Origin: Chloroflexota bacterium
GTDB lineage: Bacteria; Chloroflexota; Anaerolineae; Caldilineales; Caldilineaceae
Assembly (NCBI GenBank): GCA_003577005.1
Contig: QEUW01000269.1
Coordinates: forward strand, 1 to 10,753
DNA: 10,753 nucleotides
Direction: 5' to 3'
The stretch's first letter is position 1. Each line of letters begins with the position of its first letter. A program made the position numbers and the translations under genes. The notes under the pieces were generated by a model. The model was given only the letters and a program-made list of their open reading frames with translations, searched no databases and was not told the DNA's origin. Below, in pieces: positions 1-7,480 of the stretch.

Positions 1-477
1 ATGATCGACCCGCTGCTACGGGGAGTTCTGACGTTTCCGGCCTTTGACGACATCGAGGACTGGTATGTCTTTGTCTTTGTGGCGTATCGCTTTACCGGCG
101 AGCTGATCGATTCGAGCGAAGGCGTGCTGGCCTGGATCGACGATGACCGGTTGCTCGACCTCAACCTGTGGGAAGGCGACCGCATCTTCTTGCAGTGGCT
201 CGACCGTGACGCCTTCTTTTCCGGCCATTTTATCTACCGGGAGGGCCGGCTGCTCGAACACACGGTCACCTTTTATGGCGAACAGCAGAGCGTATGGCGC
301 GAATCGGCTCGCCACCGGGCGCTCCCGGCGCACACGCGGGCACAGGAAAACAGAACGCCCTTCTATCAGCCGGCAGACGACACCTATTGTTGGACCTGTG
401 GGGGGCCGGTCGTCAAACGCCACTGCAAGATCATCTGCCAGGTATGTGGCTTTACGCGCGATTGTAGCGACCCGTAG
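1..477 (+). CDS. NUDIX hydrolase (MutT/8-oxo-dGTP diphosphatase type), C-terminal part, with zinc-ribbon tail
   Basis: This is the 3' end of a gene whose 5' part lies before the window. The 158 visible residues begin just after where the NUDIX box should be, so the ATG at base 1 is probably internal and the catalytic GX5EX7REUXEEXGU motif is not visible. The visible part follows the downstream half of MutX/YtkD-type 8-oxo-dGTP diphosphatases: [11 protein letters not shown] at 5-15, an aromatic strand with GELIDSSEG at 33-41, LNLWEGDR at 54-61, FFSGHFIY at 72-79 and a final VTFY at 89-92. Such enzymes cleave oxidised nucleoside triphosphates to monophosphates in the cytoplasm. Residues 130-155 form an added cysteine-rich tail (C130xxC133, C142, C146xxC149, C155) typical of a zinc ribbon and not part of the usual family. 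The stop is TAG at 475-477. The substrate is inferred from fold similarity only. Confidence 0.82.
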   Translation: MIDPLLRGVLTFPAFDDIEDWYVFVFVAYRFTGELIDSSEGVLAWIDDDRLLDLNLWEGDRIFLQWLDRDAFFSGHFIYREGRLLEHTVTFYGEQQSVWRESARHRALPAHTRAQENRTPFYQPADDTYCWTCGGPVVKRHCKIICQVCGFTRDCSDP

Positions 478-519
478 CGGGCGCATCCGCGTGTGCCCAA
501 CGGGTTCAGTTGGAAGAGA

Positions 520-544
520 GGGGGCAGACACACGGGTCTCCCCC
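520..544 (+). terminator. Hairpin between the NUDIX gene and hisD
   Basis: Five G (520-524) and AGAC (526-529) pair with GTCT (536-539) and five C (540-544). This gives a nine-pair GC-rich stem with one bulged C and a six-base loop. No T-run follows, so it is either a weak terminator for the NUDIX gene or a leader structure in front of hisD, whose ATG is 27 bases downstream. Confidence 0.35.
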
Positions 545-571
545 TACCATCATAACGAGGAACGGATCGAC

Positions 572-1906
572 ATGAGCGAACTCATGCGGATCATGGATGT
601 GCCCGCGGCGCAGCAGACCATCCTGCGCCGTGCGGCGTGGGATGAAGTGGATGTGCCCGAGGCGTTGTTGGATGGCAACCAGGCCATCTTTGGCGAACGG
701 ATCGGGCCTGATGAGGGGGTGCGTCGCATCCTCGCCGACGTGCGCCGCCGTGGCGATGCTGCCGTGGTGGAATGGACCCAGCGCCTCGACCGGGTGACGC
801 CTGTCACTCTGGTCGTAGACAGTAGCCAGATAACAGACGCATACCGGCAGGTCGACAATGCCGTGATCGATGCGTTGCGTGTCGCCGCGAAGCGCATCGA
901 AGCGTTTCACCGGCGCCAGCCCTCGTTGAGCTGGATCCATAACGACGCTGAGGGCACGGTAGGGCAACTGATACGCCCCATCCCACGCGTCGGCATCTAT
1001 ATCCCCGGCGGGACGGCGCCGCTACCCAGTTCGTTGCTCATGACCGCCATCCCGGCGCGGGTGGCCGGTGTGCCCCATCTGTGTGTGATTTCACCCCCGC
1101 AGCGCGAGAGTGGTTTGCCACACCCGGCCACGCTGGTCGCCGCCGATATCGCCGGGGTGGACACGGTTTATGTTGCGGGGGGAGCCCAGGCGATCGGCGC
1201 GCTGGCCTTTGGCACGGCTACGATCCCGCGCGTCGATAAGATCTGTGGACCCGGCAACCTCTTTGTCACCCTGGCTAAGCGTCAGGTCTTTGGGCTGGTG
1301 GGCATCGATGGTCTGCCCGGCCCAACCGAAACGCTGATAATCGCCGACGAGAGCGCCGACCCGCAACTAGCCGCCGCCGATCTCTTGGCCCAAGCGGAAC
1401 ATGACATCCTCGCTGCGGCGATCCTCTTGACCCCTAGCCACACCCTGGCAACGCAGGTGCAGGCTGCGGTGATGGCGCAATTAGAAGAGTTGGGTCGTTC
1501 GGAGATCATCGCCGGTTCGCTGAGCCGGGGGAGCGGGATCGTGGTGACTGAATCGCTGGGCCAGGCGTTCAAGCTGGCAAACGACTATGCGCCGGAACAT
1601 CTCTGCTTGTTGGTGCGCGAGCCGTGGCAATTTGTGGGCGAGGTGCAGAACGCCGGCGGCATCTTTCTGGGCGAGCGGAGCTTTGAGGTGTTAGGGGATT
1701 ATGTGGCCGGTCCCAGCCACGTGATGCCTACTGGTGGCACAGCCCGCTTTGCCAGTCCCATCAATGTCAACGATTTTGTCAAACTGGTGAGCATCATCGG
1801 TCTCAACGAGCGAGCGTTACAGGCGATTGGGCCGGCGGCTGAACGTCTGGCCGAGAGCGAAGGGTTGACCGCCCACGCCGCCGCGGTTCGCCGGCGTTTC
1901 ATGTGA
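572..1906 (+). CDS. hisD: Histidinol dehydrogenase
   Basis: This zinc enzyme catalyses the last two steps of histidine synthesis, oxidising L-histidinol through histidinal to histidine with two NAD+. From the ATG at 572 the protein has 444 residues, close to the 434 of E. coli HisD. Family signatures are clear: [12 protein letters not shown] (143-154), [13 protein letters not shown] (203-215), DKICGPGN (222-229) and [10 protein letters not shown] (250-259). Expected zinc ligands are present as Q274, H277, D376 and H435, and the catalytic pair as E342-H343 in APEHL. The frame is open back to 143, but conserved sequence starts only after 572. A GAGG lies 11 bases upstream (557-560). In-frame ATGs at 584 and 593 are alternative starts. 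No other his gene is visible, so this is not a compact his operon here. Some relatives oxidise sulfopropanediol (HpsN), but the full histidinol-type motifs favour HisD. Confidence 0.96.
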   Translation: MSELMRIMDVPAAQQTILRRAAWDEVDVPEALLDGNQAIFGERIGPDEGVRRILADVRRRGDAAVVEWTQRLDRVTPVTLVVDSSQITDAYRQVDNAVIDALRVAAKRIEAFHRRQPSLSWIHNDAEGTVGQLIRPIPRVGIYIPGGTAPLPSSLLMTAIPARVAGVPHLCVISPPQRESGLPHPATLVAADIAGVDTVYVAGGAQAIGALAFGTATIPRVDKICGPGNLFVTLAKRQVFGLVGIDGLPGPTETLIIADESADPQLAAADLLAQAEHDILAAAILLTPSHTLATQVQAAVMAQLEELGRSEIIAGSLSRGSGIVVTESLGQAFKLANDYAPEHLCLLVREPWQFVGEVQNAGGIFLGERSFEVLGDYVAGPSHVMPTGGTARFASPINVNDFVKLVSIIGLNERALQAIGPAAERLAESEGLTAHAAAVRRRFM

Positions 1907-1943
1907 CCAGAGATAGAAGAGGTGCAGTCTCCTCTGTCTCTGG
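1907..1943 (+). terminator. Hairpin directly after the hisD stop
   Basis: Starting at the base after the hisD stop, CCAGAGATAGA (1907-1917) pairs with TCTGTCTCTGG (1933-1943) in eleven consecutive pairs, one of them T-G. An alternative fold pairs the 8-base base of the stem and then AGAGG with CCTCT. No T-run follows, so this may be a factor-independent terminator with a poor tail or a 3'-end stabilising stem. Confidence 0.45.
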
Positions 1944-1976
1944 GTGCGCTCGAAATTGAGGGCGACCAAAGTCCTC

Positions 1977-2042
1977 GCATTCCGGGAGAGGGCCGGAACC
2001 ACCTGGCATGACCAGAGTCTCGCGGGCCCTTTCCCAGAATGC
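1977..2042. repeat. 18-base inverted repeat upstream of the ppk promoter
   Basis: Bases 1977-1994 pair with 2025-2042 over 18 positions with one mismatch (C1983/A2036) and one G-T pair, around a 30-base loop. The loop contains a smaller CTGG/CCAG stem (2003-2006 with 2012-2015). The right arm ends 18 bases before the ppk -35 box. It could be a second, bidirectional terminator for hisD, or a regulatory site or small mobile repeat. Nothing in the sequence decides between these. Confidence 0.6.
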
Positions 2043-2060
2043 TTGCCCCGCTGATCGTAT

Positions 2061-2089
2061 TCGACATCTTTTGGCTTTGGATCTACAAT
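2061..2089 (+). promoter_or_regulatory. sigma70-type promoter for ppk
   Basis: TCGACA at 2061-2066 (five of six matches to TTGACA) is followed after exactly 17 bases by TACAAT at 2084-2089 (five of six matches to TATAAT). Transcription would start near 2096 and leave a leader of about 75 bases before the ppk ATG. I saw no clear Pho box around it. Confidence 0.6.
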
Positions 2090-2172
2090 AATAGTTCTAT
2101 TGCGTCAGCCATCCCCGTGTAGCTGTCCTAAATCGAGTGTCGCATTTTTGTGGTGCTTGCAAGGATTCCGCT

Positions 2173-4398
2173 ATGACGGTTCGAAGTGTCCAACCTATCA
2201 TCGATTCAAAAACGCTCGACACCCCGGCGCCTAGCCGCTCAGACGGTGCTGCCCCGCAACCGGTGCTGCCGGCCCGGCAGGTCTACCAGCCCGAAGTGGA
2301 CCTGACCACACTATCGCTCGATGAGTTGAGCACATCGCCCATGGTCTACAACCGCGAGCTGGACTGGCTCAACTTCAACTGGCGCGTGCTCCACGAGGCG
2401 CTCGACCCGCGCACGCCGCTGTTGGAGCGTGTCCGCTTTCTGGCGATCACTGCGTCAAATCTCGACGAGTTCTTCCGCAAGCGGGTGGGCGGGCTCAAAA
2501 GACAACAGGCAGCAGGTCTTGCCAATCTCAATCTGCAAGGGTGGACACCCGAAGTACAGCTTCAGTTGATTGCCAAGGCGGTAGCGCCGATGCTAGAAGC
2601 GCAGAGCCGTTGCCTGGTCACAGAGCTGTTGCCCGAACTGGCCCGTTACGATGTGCGGATTCTCGACTATAACGACTTGACCACCACCCAAAAGCTGCGG
2701 TTGCAACGGTATTATGAAACAGAGGTCTATCCGATCCTGACGCCGTTGGCGGTAGACCCAGGGCACCCGTTCCCCTTTATCAGCAACCAGAGCCTCAGTC
2801 TGGGCGTGATCCTCTACGACCAGGTAAGCGGGGAGAGCCGTTTTGCTCGCGTCAAGGCGCCGGCCAACCGGCCCCGGTGGGTGCCTCTGGAAAATCCACA
2901 CCATTTTGTGCCACTGGAGCAGGTGATCAACCACAACCTCGGCGCCCTCTTTCGCGGCATGGAGATCGTCGCCGCCTATCCCTTCCGGGTGACGCGTAAC
3001 GCCGCTATCGAACGCAACGAGGAAGAGGCCGATGATCTGCTGGAGTTGATCAGCGAGGAGTTGCGCGAACGGCGCTTTGCGCCGGTGGTACGGCTCGAAG
3101 TCTCCGAATCGATGCCCGACAACATGCTCGAAATTTTGCGGAGCGAACTGGAACTCGACCAGACGGATATCTACCGGGTAAGCTCCTATTTGGGGTTGGA
3201 TGATCTCTTCAGCCTGGCCGACCTCAATCTTCCCCACCTGAAGTACGAGCCGTGGACGCCGCTGACACCAGTGCGCCTGGCCGGGCTGGACAGCAAGGCC
3301 CGCCCCGGCGAGATCTTCACGGTCATCCGCCAGGGTGATCTGCTCGTCCATCATCCGTATAACAGTTTTGCCACCAGCACGCAGCAATTTGTCGAAGCGG
3401 CGGCGCGCGATCCACAGGTGCTGGCGATCAAACAGACCATCTACCGCACCAGCTCCGACTCGCCCATTGTCAACGCGCTCATCCAGGCAGCAGGGTACGG
3501 CAAGCAGGTGGCCGTGTTGGTCGAGGTAAAGGCTCGCTTTGATGAGGAACGCAATATCGAGTGGGCGCGCAAACTCGAGAATGCAGGCTGCCACGTGGCC
3601 TATGGGCTGGTGGGGCTCAAGACCCATTCCAAGTTGTCGTTGGTCATTCGCCAGGAAGAGGATGGGTTGCGCGCCTATGTCCACATTGGCACGGGCAACT
3701 ACAATGCCAAAACCGCGGTGCTTTATACCGATTTCGGGCTTTTTAGCTGTGACCCCGATCTGGGCGCTGATGTGATGGATCTCTTCAATTTTCTGACGGG
3801 CTATAGCCGCCAGACCGATTACCGTAAGCTGCTGGTGGCGCCGGTCAACATGCGCCAGAACTTTCTCGAACTGATCGACGCCGAGATCAAACACGCCCTG
3901 GCCGGACGGCGAGCGCGCATTATTGCCAAAATGAACGGCCTCGAGGACCCGGCTATCGTGCGCAAACTCTATGAGGCCAGCCAGGCCGGTGTTTCTATCG
4001 ACCTCATCGTGCGGGGCAACTGCCGGTTGCGTCCGGGGTTGCCCCAGATCAGCGAGAATATTCATGTCATCAGCATCATTAGCCGCTTTCTCGAACACTC
4101 GCGCATTTACTATTTTGCCAATAACGGCGATCCGAAATATTACGTCGGCAGCGCCGACTGGATGCAGCGCAATCTGAGCGCCAGGGTTGAAGCCATTACT
4201 CCCATCGAAGACCCCCGCCTGCGCGAACAACTGGATCTGGTGCTCAACTACTCGCTCGCCGACTGCCGCCAGGCGTGGGAGATGCTCCCCGATGGGCGCT
4301 ATCGTCACCGGGCGCCGACGCCCGGTGACGATTCCCTTGTCGCCAACGAAGGCGTCCAGGCGGCGCTGATGCACCTGACCCGCACGACGATACAGTGA
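2173..4398 (+). CDS. ppk: Polyphosphate kinase 1
   Basis: PPK1 reversibly moves the terminal phosphate of ATP onto a growing polyphosphate chain. From the ATG at 2173 the protein has 741 residues against 688 in E. coli. The frame is open back to a GTG at 2137, but AAGGA at 2161-2165, seven bases before the ATG, picks 2173. Residues 1-56 are a proline-rich, probably disordered extension. The N domain starts at [15 protein letters not shown] (59-73), with the ATP-contacting N96 in SNLDEFF. Both phospholipase-D-like C-terminal domains are complete. The autophosphorylated histidine is H485 in KTHSK, the second catalytic histidine is H642 in LEHSR, and the metal-binding arginines are R425 and R455. 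GTGNYN (506-511) and the SADWMQRNL block (660-668) are also conserved. It has its own promoter, so it is probably a single-gene unit convergent with mdh. The stop lies inside the first unit of a heptad repeat. Confidence 0.97.
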   Translation: MTVRSVQPIIDSKTLDTPAPSRSDGAAPQPVLPARQVYQPEVDLTTLSLDELSTSPMVYNRELDWLNFNWRVLHEALDPRTPLLERVRFLAITASNLDEFFRKRVGGLKRQQAAGLANLNLQGWTPEVQLQLIAKAVAPMLEAQSRCLVTELLPELARYDVRILDYNDLTTTQKLRLQRYYETEVYPILTPLAVDPGHPFPFISNQSLSLGVILYDQVSGESRFARVKAPANRPRWVPLENPHHFVPLEQVINHNLGALFRGMEIVAAYPFRVTRNAAIERNEEEADDLLELISEELRERRFAPVVRLEVSESMPDNMLEILRSELELDQTDIYRVSSYLGLDDLFSLADLNLPHLKYEPWTPLTPVRLAGLDSKARPGEIFTVIRQGDLLVHHPYNSFATSTQQFVEAAARDPQVLAIKQTIYRTSSDSPIVNALIQAAGYGKQVAVLVEVKARFDEERNIEWARKLENAGCHVAYGLVGLKTHSKLSLVIRQEEDGLRAYVHIGTGNYNAKTAVLYTDFGLFSCDPDLGADVMDLFNFLTGYSRQTDYRKLLVAPVNMRQNFLELIDAEIKHALAGRRARIIAKMNGLEDPAIVRKLYEASQAGVSIDLIVRGNCRLRPGLPQISENIHVISIISRFLEHSRIYYFANNGDPKYYVGSADWMQRNLSARVEAITPIEDPRLREQLDLVLNYSLADCRQAWEMLPDGRYRHRAPTPGDDSLVANEGVQAALMHLTRTTIQ

Positions 4399-4461
4399 CA
4401 CGTGACGGGTGAGAAGTGGGATACCTGCCACCGCTTACCCCTCACTTCTCACTGCTCACCC
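4395..4461. repeat. Inverted heptad-repeat arrays between ppk and mdh; probable bidirectional terminator
   Basis: Four seven-base units GTGACAC, GTGACGG, GTGAGAA, GTGGGAT fill 4395-4422. After an 11-base spacer, four units of the opposite sense, CTTACCC, CTCACTT, CTCACTG, CTCACCC, fill 4434-4461. The ppk stop TGA (4396-4398) sits in the first unit and the mdh stop (complement of 4456-4458) in the last. A perfect ten-pair stem forms between 4409-4418 and 4443-4452 with a 24-base loop. The position between convergent genes suits a shared terminator, though neither side has a strong T-run. Confidence 0.7.
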
Positions 4462-5439
4462 CAACATGTGCTCGATGGCGGCGCGCTCCTCCAGCAGCTC
4501 CTGGCCGGTGGCAGCCAGCATCTGGCGGTCGAAGTCACTCAGCGGCAGACCTTCGGCCACTGAAATCTCCCCTCCTTGTACAGTCACGGGATAGCTGAAG
4601 ATGACACCTTCTGGGGCGCCATAGTGCCCGGTGCTGGGAATCCCCATGCTTGTCCAGTCGCCGGTTGGGGTGCCGTGATACCAGCTTTGCACATGGTTGA
4701 TGGCCGCGTTGGCCGCGCTGGCGGCGCTACTCTGGCCGCGCGCTTCGATGACCGCAGCGCCGCGCTTTTGGACAGTGGGGATAAAGTGCTCCCTGATCCA
4801 GGCTTCGTCGCCGATGATCTCGGGTGCCGGGCGGCTGTTGATTTCGGCATGGTAGGCGTCGGGGTATTGGGTGGTGCTGTGGTTGCCCCAAATGGAGACC
4901 TTCTTGACCGCACTGACTGGGACGCTCGCCTTCTGCGCCAGTTGCGCCACGGCGCGATTGTGGTCGAGGCGTGTCATGGCTGTAAAGCGGGTGGGCGGAA
5001 TATCGGGGGCGCTGCGCTGGGCGATCAAGCAGTTGGTATTGGCTGGGTTGCCAACCACCAGGACGCGAATATCGGCGGCGGCATGATTGTTAAGCGCCCG
5101 GCCCTGCACTGTAAAGATGCCACCATTGGCTTCTAGCAGGTCTTTGCGTTCCATGCCCTTGGCGCGCGGGCGGGCGCCGACGAGGAGCGCCCAGTTGGCG
5201 TTGGCGAAAGCCTGGTTGGCGTCATCGGTCAATACCGTACCGGCGAGCAACGGAAAGGCGCAATCTTCCAGCTCCATAGCCACACCTTCCAACGCCTTGA
5301 GCGCTGGGGTGATCTCGAGCAGTTGCAAAATGACAGGCTGTTGTGGGCCAAAGAGATCGCCGTTGGCGATGCGGTAGAGCAGCGCATAACCAATATTGCC
5401 GGCGGCGCCGGTGACGGCGACGCGAATGGGTGATGGCAT
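4456..5439 (-). CDS. mdh: NAD-dependent malate dehydrogenase (Thermus/cytosolic type)
   Basis: This TCA-cycle enzyme interconverts malate and oxaloacetate in the cytoplasm. The 327-residue length equals that of Thermus flavus MDH, which it also resembles in motifs. The Rossmann motif is GAAGNIG at 11-17. The acidic residue ending strand 2 is E42 in LLEI, which indicates NAD rather than NADP. The mobile substrate loop [15 protein letters not shown] spans 88-102 and includes R92. NPANTN is at 131-136. The catalytic pair is D159 (in MTRLDHNRA, 155-163) and H187 (in [11 protein letters not shown], 184-194). The ATG at 5439 is preceded by AGGAG (5446-5450), six bases away, with a second GAGGAG further out, so the start is secure. 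It converges on ppk and is separated from the lactonase gene behind it by a strong terminator and a repeat-rich leader. It probably forms its own transcription unit. Confidence 0.96.
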   Translation of the reverse strand: MPSPIRVAVTGAAGNIGYALLYRIANGDLFGPQQPVILQLLEITPALKALEGVAMELEDCAFPLLAGTVLTDDANQAFANANWALLVGARPRAKGMERKDLLEANGGIFTVQGRALNNHAAADIRVLVVGNPANTNCLIAQRSAPDIPPTRFTAMTRLDHNRAVAQLAQKASVPVSAVKKVSIWGNHSTTQYPDAYHAEINSRPAPEIIGDEAWIREHFIPTVQKRGAAVIEARGQSSAASAANAAINHVQSWYHGTPTGDWTSMGIPSTGHYGAPEGVIFSYPVTVQGGEISVAEGLPLSDFDRQMLAATGQELLEERAAIEHMLG

Positions 5440-5492
5440 AACGGACTCCTATCTCCTCTAATCGATTTGTATAGGTGAACTTCTTGGCAGAA

Positions 5493-5540
5493 TCAGTGTG
5501 TACGAACAAAATGTCTGAATAGCACTACATCATAGCTCAT
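5493..5540 (-). CDS. Possible 15-codon leader ORF in the mdh leader
   Basis: Reading MSYDVVLFRHFVRTH then TGA, it starts inside the stop of the upstream 19-codon ORF (ATGA overlap) and ends 53 bases before the mdh ATG. Its only support is that overlap. It is too short for coding statistics. Confidence 0.15.
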   Translation of the reverse strand: MSYDVVLFRHFVRTH

Positions 5541-5559
5541 AAATAATAGCTCATAAGTA
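5532..5559. repeat. Two tandem 14-base repeats in the mdh leader
   Basis: ATAGCTCATAAATA (5532-5545) is followed directly by ATAGCTCATAAGTA (5546-5559), 13 of 14 bases identical. The units lie just upstream of mdh and overlap the starts of the two short ORFs. The spacing of about one and a third helical turns could suit a DNA-binding protein, but a chance duplication is equally possible. Confidence 0.7.
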
Positions 5560-5596
5560 AACCTCCAGATAGGAGGGTGTGCTTCATATTATACAT
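5537..5596 (-). CDS. Possible 19-codon leader ORF upstream of mdh
   Basis: The ATG at 5596 is preceded by GGAGG (complement of 5603-5607) at an ideal six-base spacing. The frame reads MYNMKHTLLSGGLLMSYYL and then TGA. A second GGAGG (complement of 5562-5566) lies inside it, seven bases before an in-frame ATG at 5554, and can pair with CCTCC (complement of 5572-5576) in a five-base hairpin. This could be a leader peptide or a small hydrophobic peptide. The same bases include TATAAT (complement of 5588-5593), so the region may be a promoter instead. I do not recognise the peptide. Confidence 0.25.
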   Translation of the reverse strand: MYNMKHTLLSGGLLMSYYL

Positions 5597-5653
5597 GTTA
5601 CACCTCCATTCGGTGGAAACGGCTAACCTCAGCGCTATCCAACGCAAGCAATA

Positions 5654-5686
5654 AACAGGCGCCGGTAGGCCTTACCGGCGCCTGTT
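5654..5686 (-). terminator. Rho-independent terminator of the lactonase-fold gene
   Basis: AACAGGCGCCGGTA (5654-5667) and TACCGGCGCCTGTT (5673-5686) form a perfect 14-pair stem with a five-base loop. It lies 33 bases past the stop of the minus-strand gene at 5720. Read on the minus strand, the stem is followed by the moderately T-rich TATTGCTTGCGTT, which makes minus the likely direction of termination. Confidence 0.75.
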
Positions 5687-5719
5687 CACGGTTCAATTCG
5701 ATAAACTAGATTCAATGTG

Positions 5720-6856
5720 TTAGTAAGCTGCCAGACCGGCAAGCCCGCCAGGTGTTCCCGTCAACGAAGGGAGAGGCTCAAGCGAGCCATCAGCGCCGAT
5801 AGAGAAGACGGCAATTGAGTTTGTCGCGGCCACCCGCACATATAGGTAGCGGCTGTTGTGCGATACGGCCGCATCCGTCGGGTTACCACCGGTAACAGCA
5901 GTCACACCGTCAGGATTTAACAACGACGCCGAACCATCCTGGCCGATAGCAAAACCAGAGATGTTGCCGGTGCCGGCGTTTGTCACATAGCCGAAGCGGC
6001 CATTCTTTGTTACGACTGCCCAGCACGCGGCTCGCTGGCCGGTCATCAGCATCGAGCTTACCGGTGTGACCGAAGCATCGCTGCCGACCCGGTATGAGGA
6101 AGCACCACCGCCGGCCCCCGCCTCGGACACGAACAGCGTGTTGCGCTTGTCCACGGCAAAGCCAAACGGCGTCGGCCCGGCGGAGGGATGGACGAACGGC
6201 CCTGTCACTCTCCCATCGTCGCCCACTGTGTAGGTGTCGATCTGGTTTGTGGCGCGCTCGGTTACAATGACAACGCTCCCTGTATCGTCAAAGCTTACCT
6301 GGGCAGGGGCTGTGGAATCAGCGCTCAAGGGCCGCGTCGAGTCGGGCAGCGGGGTCAGAGCGCCATCTTGGGCCACGGTAAAGCCGCTGATATTGTTTGG
6401 CACACCGGCGTTGAGCACATAGAGCAACCCACGCCGGAAGGCAACGCTCGTGGGCGTTGAGCCGCCCGATGGAACGACGCTGACCAGCTCAAGGCCCTGA
6501 CCAGGACGGATGCGAAACGACGAAATAGAGTTGCTGCCCGCGTTTACCGCAAAGAGCAACTGGTGGTCGTCGCTGACAATCACTGCATTCTGTGAGCCAA
6601 GCCCGGTGCCGCTGCCGGTGCCGCCAGTGGCGAACGAACCAGTTGGGGTCAGCGAACCATCGCCGCCACGTCCGTACACAAGCACCTCATTTCCCGCCGG
6701 GGAGTTTGTCAGGACATAGACCGCGCCGGGTTCATCTTCTTGTGCCAGCGCAACACCCGTGCTGCCGGCGAACAACGGCAGGAGCGCCGCAAACAGAAGA
6801 GCTACTCCTAGACGCTGGAGCACCCTCATCACCTGTGCTTGTTGATGCGATTGCAT
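5720..6856 (-). CDS. Secreted seven-bladed beta-propeller of the lactonase family (6-phosphogluconolactonase fold)
   Basis: From the ATG at 6856 the protein has 378 residues. AGGAG (complement of 6865-6869), eight bases upstream, selects this start over an in-frame TTG at 6892. Residues 1-38 look like a Sec signal peptide: a basic segment to R15, a hydrophobic core of about 16-37, and likely cleavage after ALA at 36-38. The rest contains seven repeats of about 45 residues, each with a YV-x-N-type strand, an isoleucine-rich strand ending in S/Y-F-x-(I/V), and a DG-(S/A/R)-L/V-T-P turn. Examples are VYVLTN at 46, LFAVNAG at 101, LYVLNAG at 145, VIVTE at 196, LFVSEAG at 241, GYVTNAG at 289 and LYVRVAA at 338. 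This is the PF10282 architecture, one seven-bladed propeller. A periplasmic or exported location makes a role in the pentose phosphate pathway unlikely. The substrate or binding partner is unknown. Confidence 0.85.
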   Translation of the reverse strand: MQSHQQAQVMRVLQRLGVALLFAALLPLFAGSTGVALAQEDEPGAVYVLTNSPAGNEVLVYGRGGDGSLTPTGSFATGGTGSGTGLGSQNAVIVSDDHQLLFAVNAGSNSISSFRIRPGQGLELVSVVPSGGSTPTSVAFRRGLLYVLNAGVPNNISGFTVAQDGALTPLPDSTRPLSADSTAPAQVSFDDTGSVVIVTERATNQIDTYTVGDDGRVTGPFVHPSAGPTPFGFAVDKRNTLFVSEAGAGGGASSYRVGSDASVTPVSSMLMTGQRAACWAVVTKNGRFGYVTNAGTGNISGFAIGQDGSASLLNPDGVTAVTGGNPTDAAVSHNSRYLYVRVAATNSIAVFSIGADGSLEPLPSLTGTPGGLAGLAAY

Positions 6857-6923
6857 TGTATCCTCTCCTTCTGATTCGTACCTGAGCTTCAATTGTGAAC
6901 TGATCGATTGATGAGTGGGTGAG

Positions 6924-6937
6924 AGGACGGCCGTCCT
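6924..6937. promoter_or_regulatory. Perfect 14-base palindrome upstream of the lactonase gene
   Basis: AGGACGGCCGTCCT is exactly self-complementary and sits 68 bases before the lactonase ATG (6856), where an operator for a dimeric regulator could lie. No binding protein is suggested by the neighbourhood. Confidence 0.3.
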
Positions 6938-7097
6938 TACGTAGTGTAACCAGATGCTGGGCGGCCCGCATCCCCAGAATTGCCAATCAGTTATAAGGAT
7001 TATTACCTAGTATCGCCGGGCATTTCACATACCCTGTCGTCCGTCGTCTACTGTCCGACGCGCTGAACCAGATCTATCCATAAAGGTGAGTGTTTTT

Positions 7098-7217
7098 ATG
7101 AGTAGCGAGAAGGTACCGGGGCCAGCCCAGACAATGCTGGGGCAGTGGGCGCGGCGAGTTGGGTGGCAGCAGCATAGGACGGTACACCCCACGGTGGCAA
7201 GTCCCTCGGCGTGTTAG
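7098..7217 (+). CDS. Possible small protein of 39 residues, unrecognised
   Basis: The ATG at 7098 is preceded by AGGTGA (7084-7089), eight bases away, a fair ribosome binding site. The 39-residue product is basic and rich in Q, W and R (QWARRVGWQQHR at 16-27). It ends at TAG, but the same frame stays open for another 38 codons, to TGA at 7332-7334. It is the only plus-strand candidate in this half of the window. It could be chance, or the remnant of a larger gene broken by the amber codon. I do not recognise it. Confidence 0.2.
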   Translation: MSSEKVPGPAQTMLGQWARRVGWQQHRTVHPTVASPSAC

Positions 7218-7345
7218 CAGAACCCTATGTATGAATCACAGCTTCCTACTGCCTCGATTTCCACCGTGACTTACGCCAAACAGGGTTGGCCTACAGTTGG
7301 AGGATTACAACACACAATAGTAGAAGCTGTTTGAAAAGGGGAATT

Positions 7346-7392
7346 GCCGCCTTGGTGCATCGCACGCTTTGCATGCAATGCACCAAGGCGGC
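7346..7392. repeat. Perfect 15-base inverted repeat (strong hairpin)
   Basis: GCCGCCTTGGTGCAT (7346-7360) and ATGCACCAAGGCGGC (7378-7392) are exact complements around a 17-base loop that itself has TGCA-rich symmetry. It lies about 100 bases beyond the response regulator stop. Read on the minus strand it is followed by AATTCCCCTTTTC, so it may be the real terminator of that transcript. No second copy occurs in the window. Confidence 0.65.
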
Positions 7393-7428
7393 TGGTTTCG
7401 TTGAAAGGTGAAACGCAGAGGAATTCAC

Positions 7429-7480
7429 AGAAGGCGCTGAAGTGTTGTGAAGAACACAGAAGCGGTTCTCAGTGCCTTCT
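7429..7480 (-). terminator. Hairpin directly after the response regulator gene
   Basis: AGAAGGCGCTGA (7429-7440) pairs with TCAGTGCCTTCT (7469-7480) over 12 positions with one G-T pair. The 28-base loop holds a second stem, GTGTT/AACAC (7442-7446 with 7453-7457). It begins ten bases past the regulator stop. The tail on the minus strand is not T-rich, so termination strength is uncertain. Confidence 0.4.

Noticed and set aside
143..571. Upstream extension of the hisD frame
   Set aside because: It overlaps the NUDIX gene in another frame and encodes arginine- and serine-rich nonsense; HisD similarity starts after 572.
2593..4431. 612-codon open frame on the minus strand opposite ppk
   Set aside because: It lies wholly over a PPK1 gene with every catalytic motif intact, and its translation has no recognisable domain. 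It is a codon-bias shadow, though remarkably long.
4576..5136. 186-codon plus-strand frame opposite mdh
   Set aside because: Antisense shadow of a fully conserved malate dehydrogenase.
6857..6892. Longer N-terminus of the propeller protein from TTG at 6892
   Set aside because: It would put twelve charged residues before the signal peptide, while the ATG at 6856 has a good AGGAG site.
7321..7345. GAAGCTGTTTGAAAAGG resembling an insertion-sequence end
   Set aside because: No partner inverted end, target duplication or transposase fragment is visible nearby.
7081..7345. Possible riboswitch or structured RNA in the large gap
   Set aside because: No conserved core of cobalamin, TPP, c-di-GMP, glycine, SRP, RNase P or tRNA elements could be recognised by eye.
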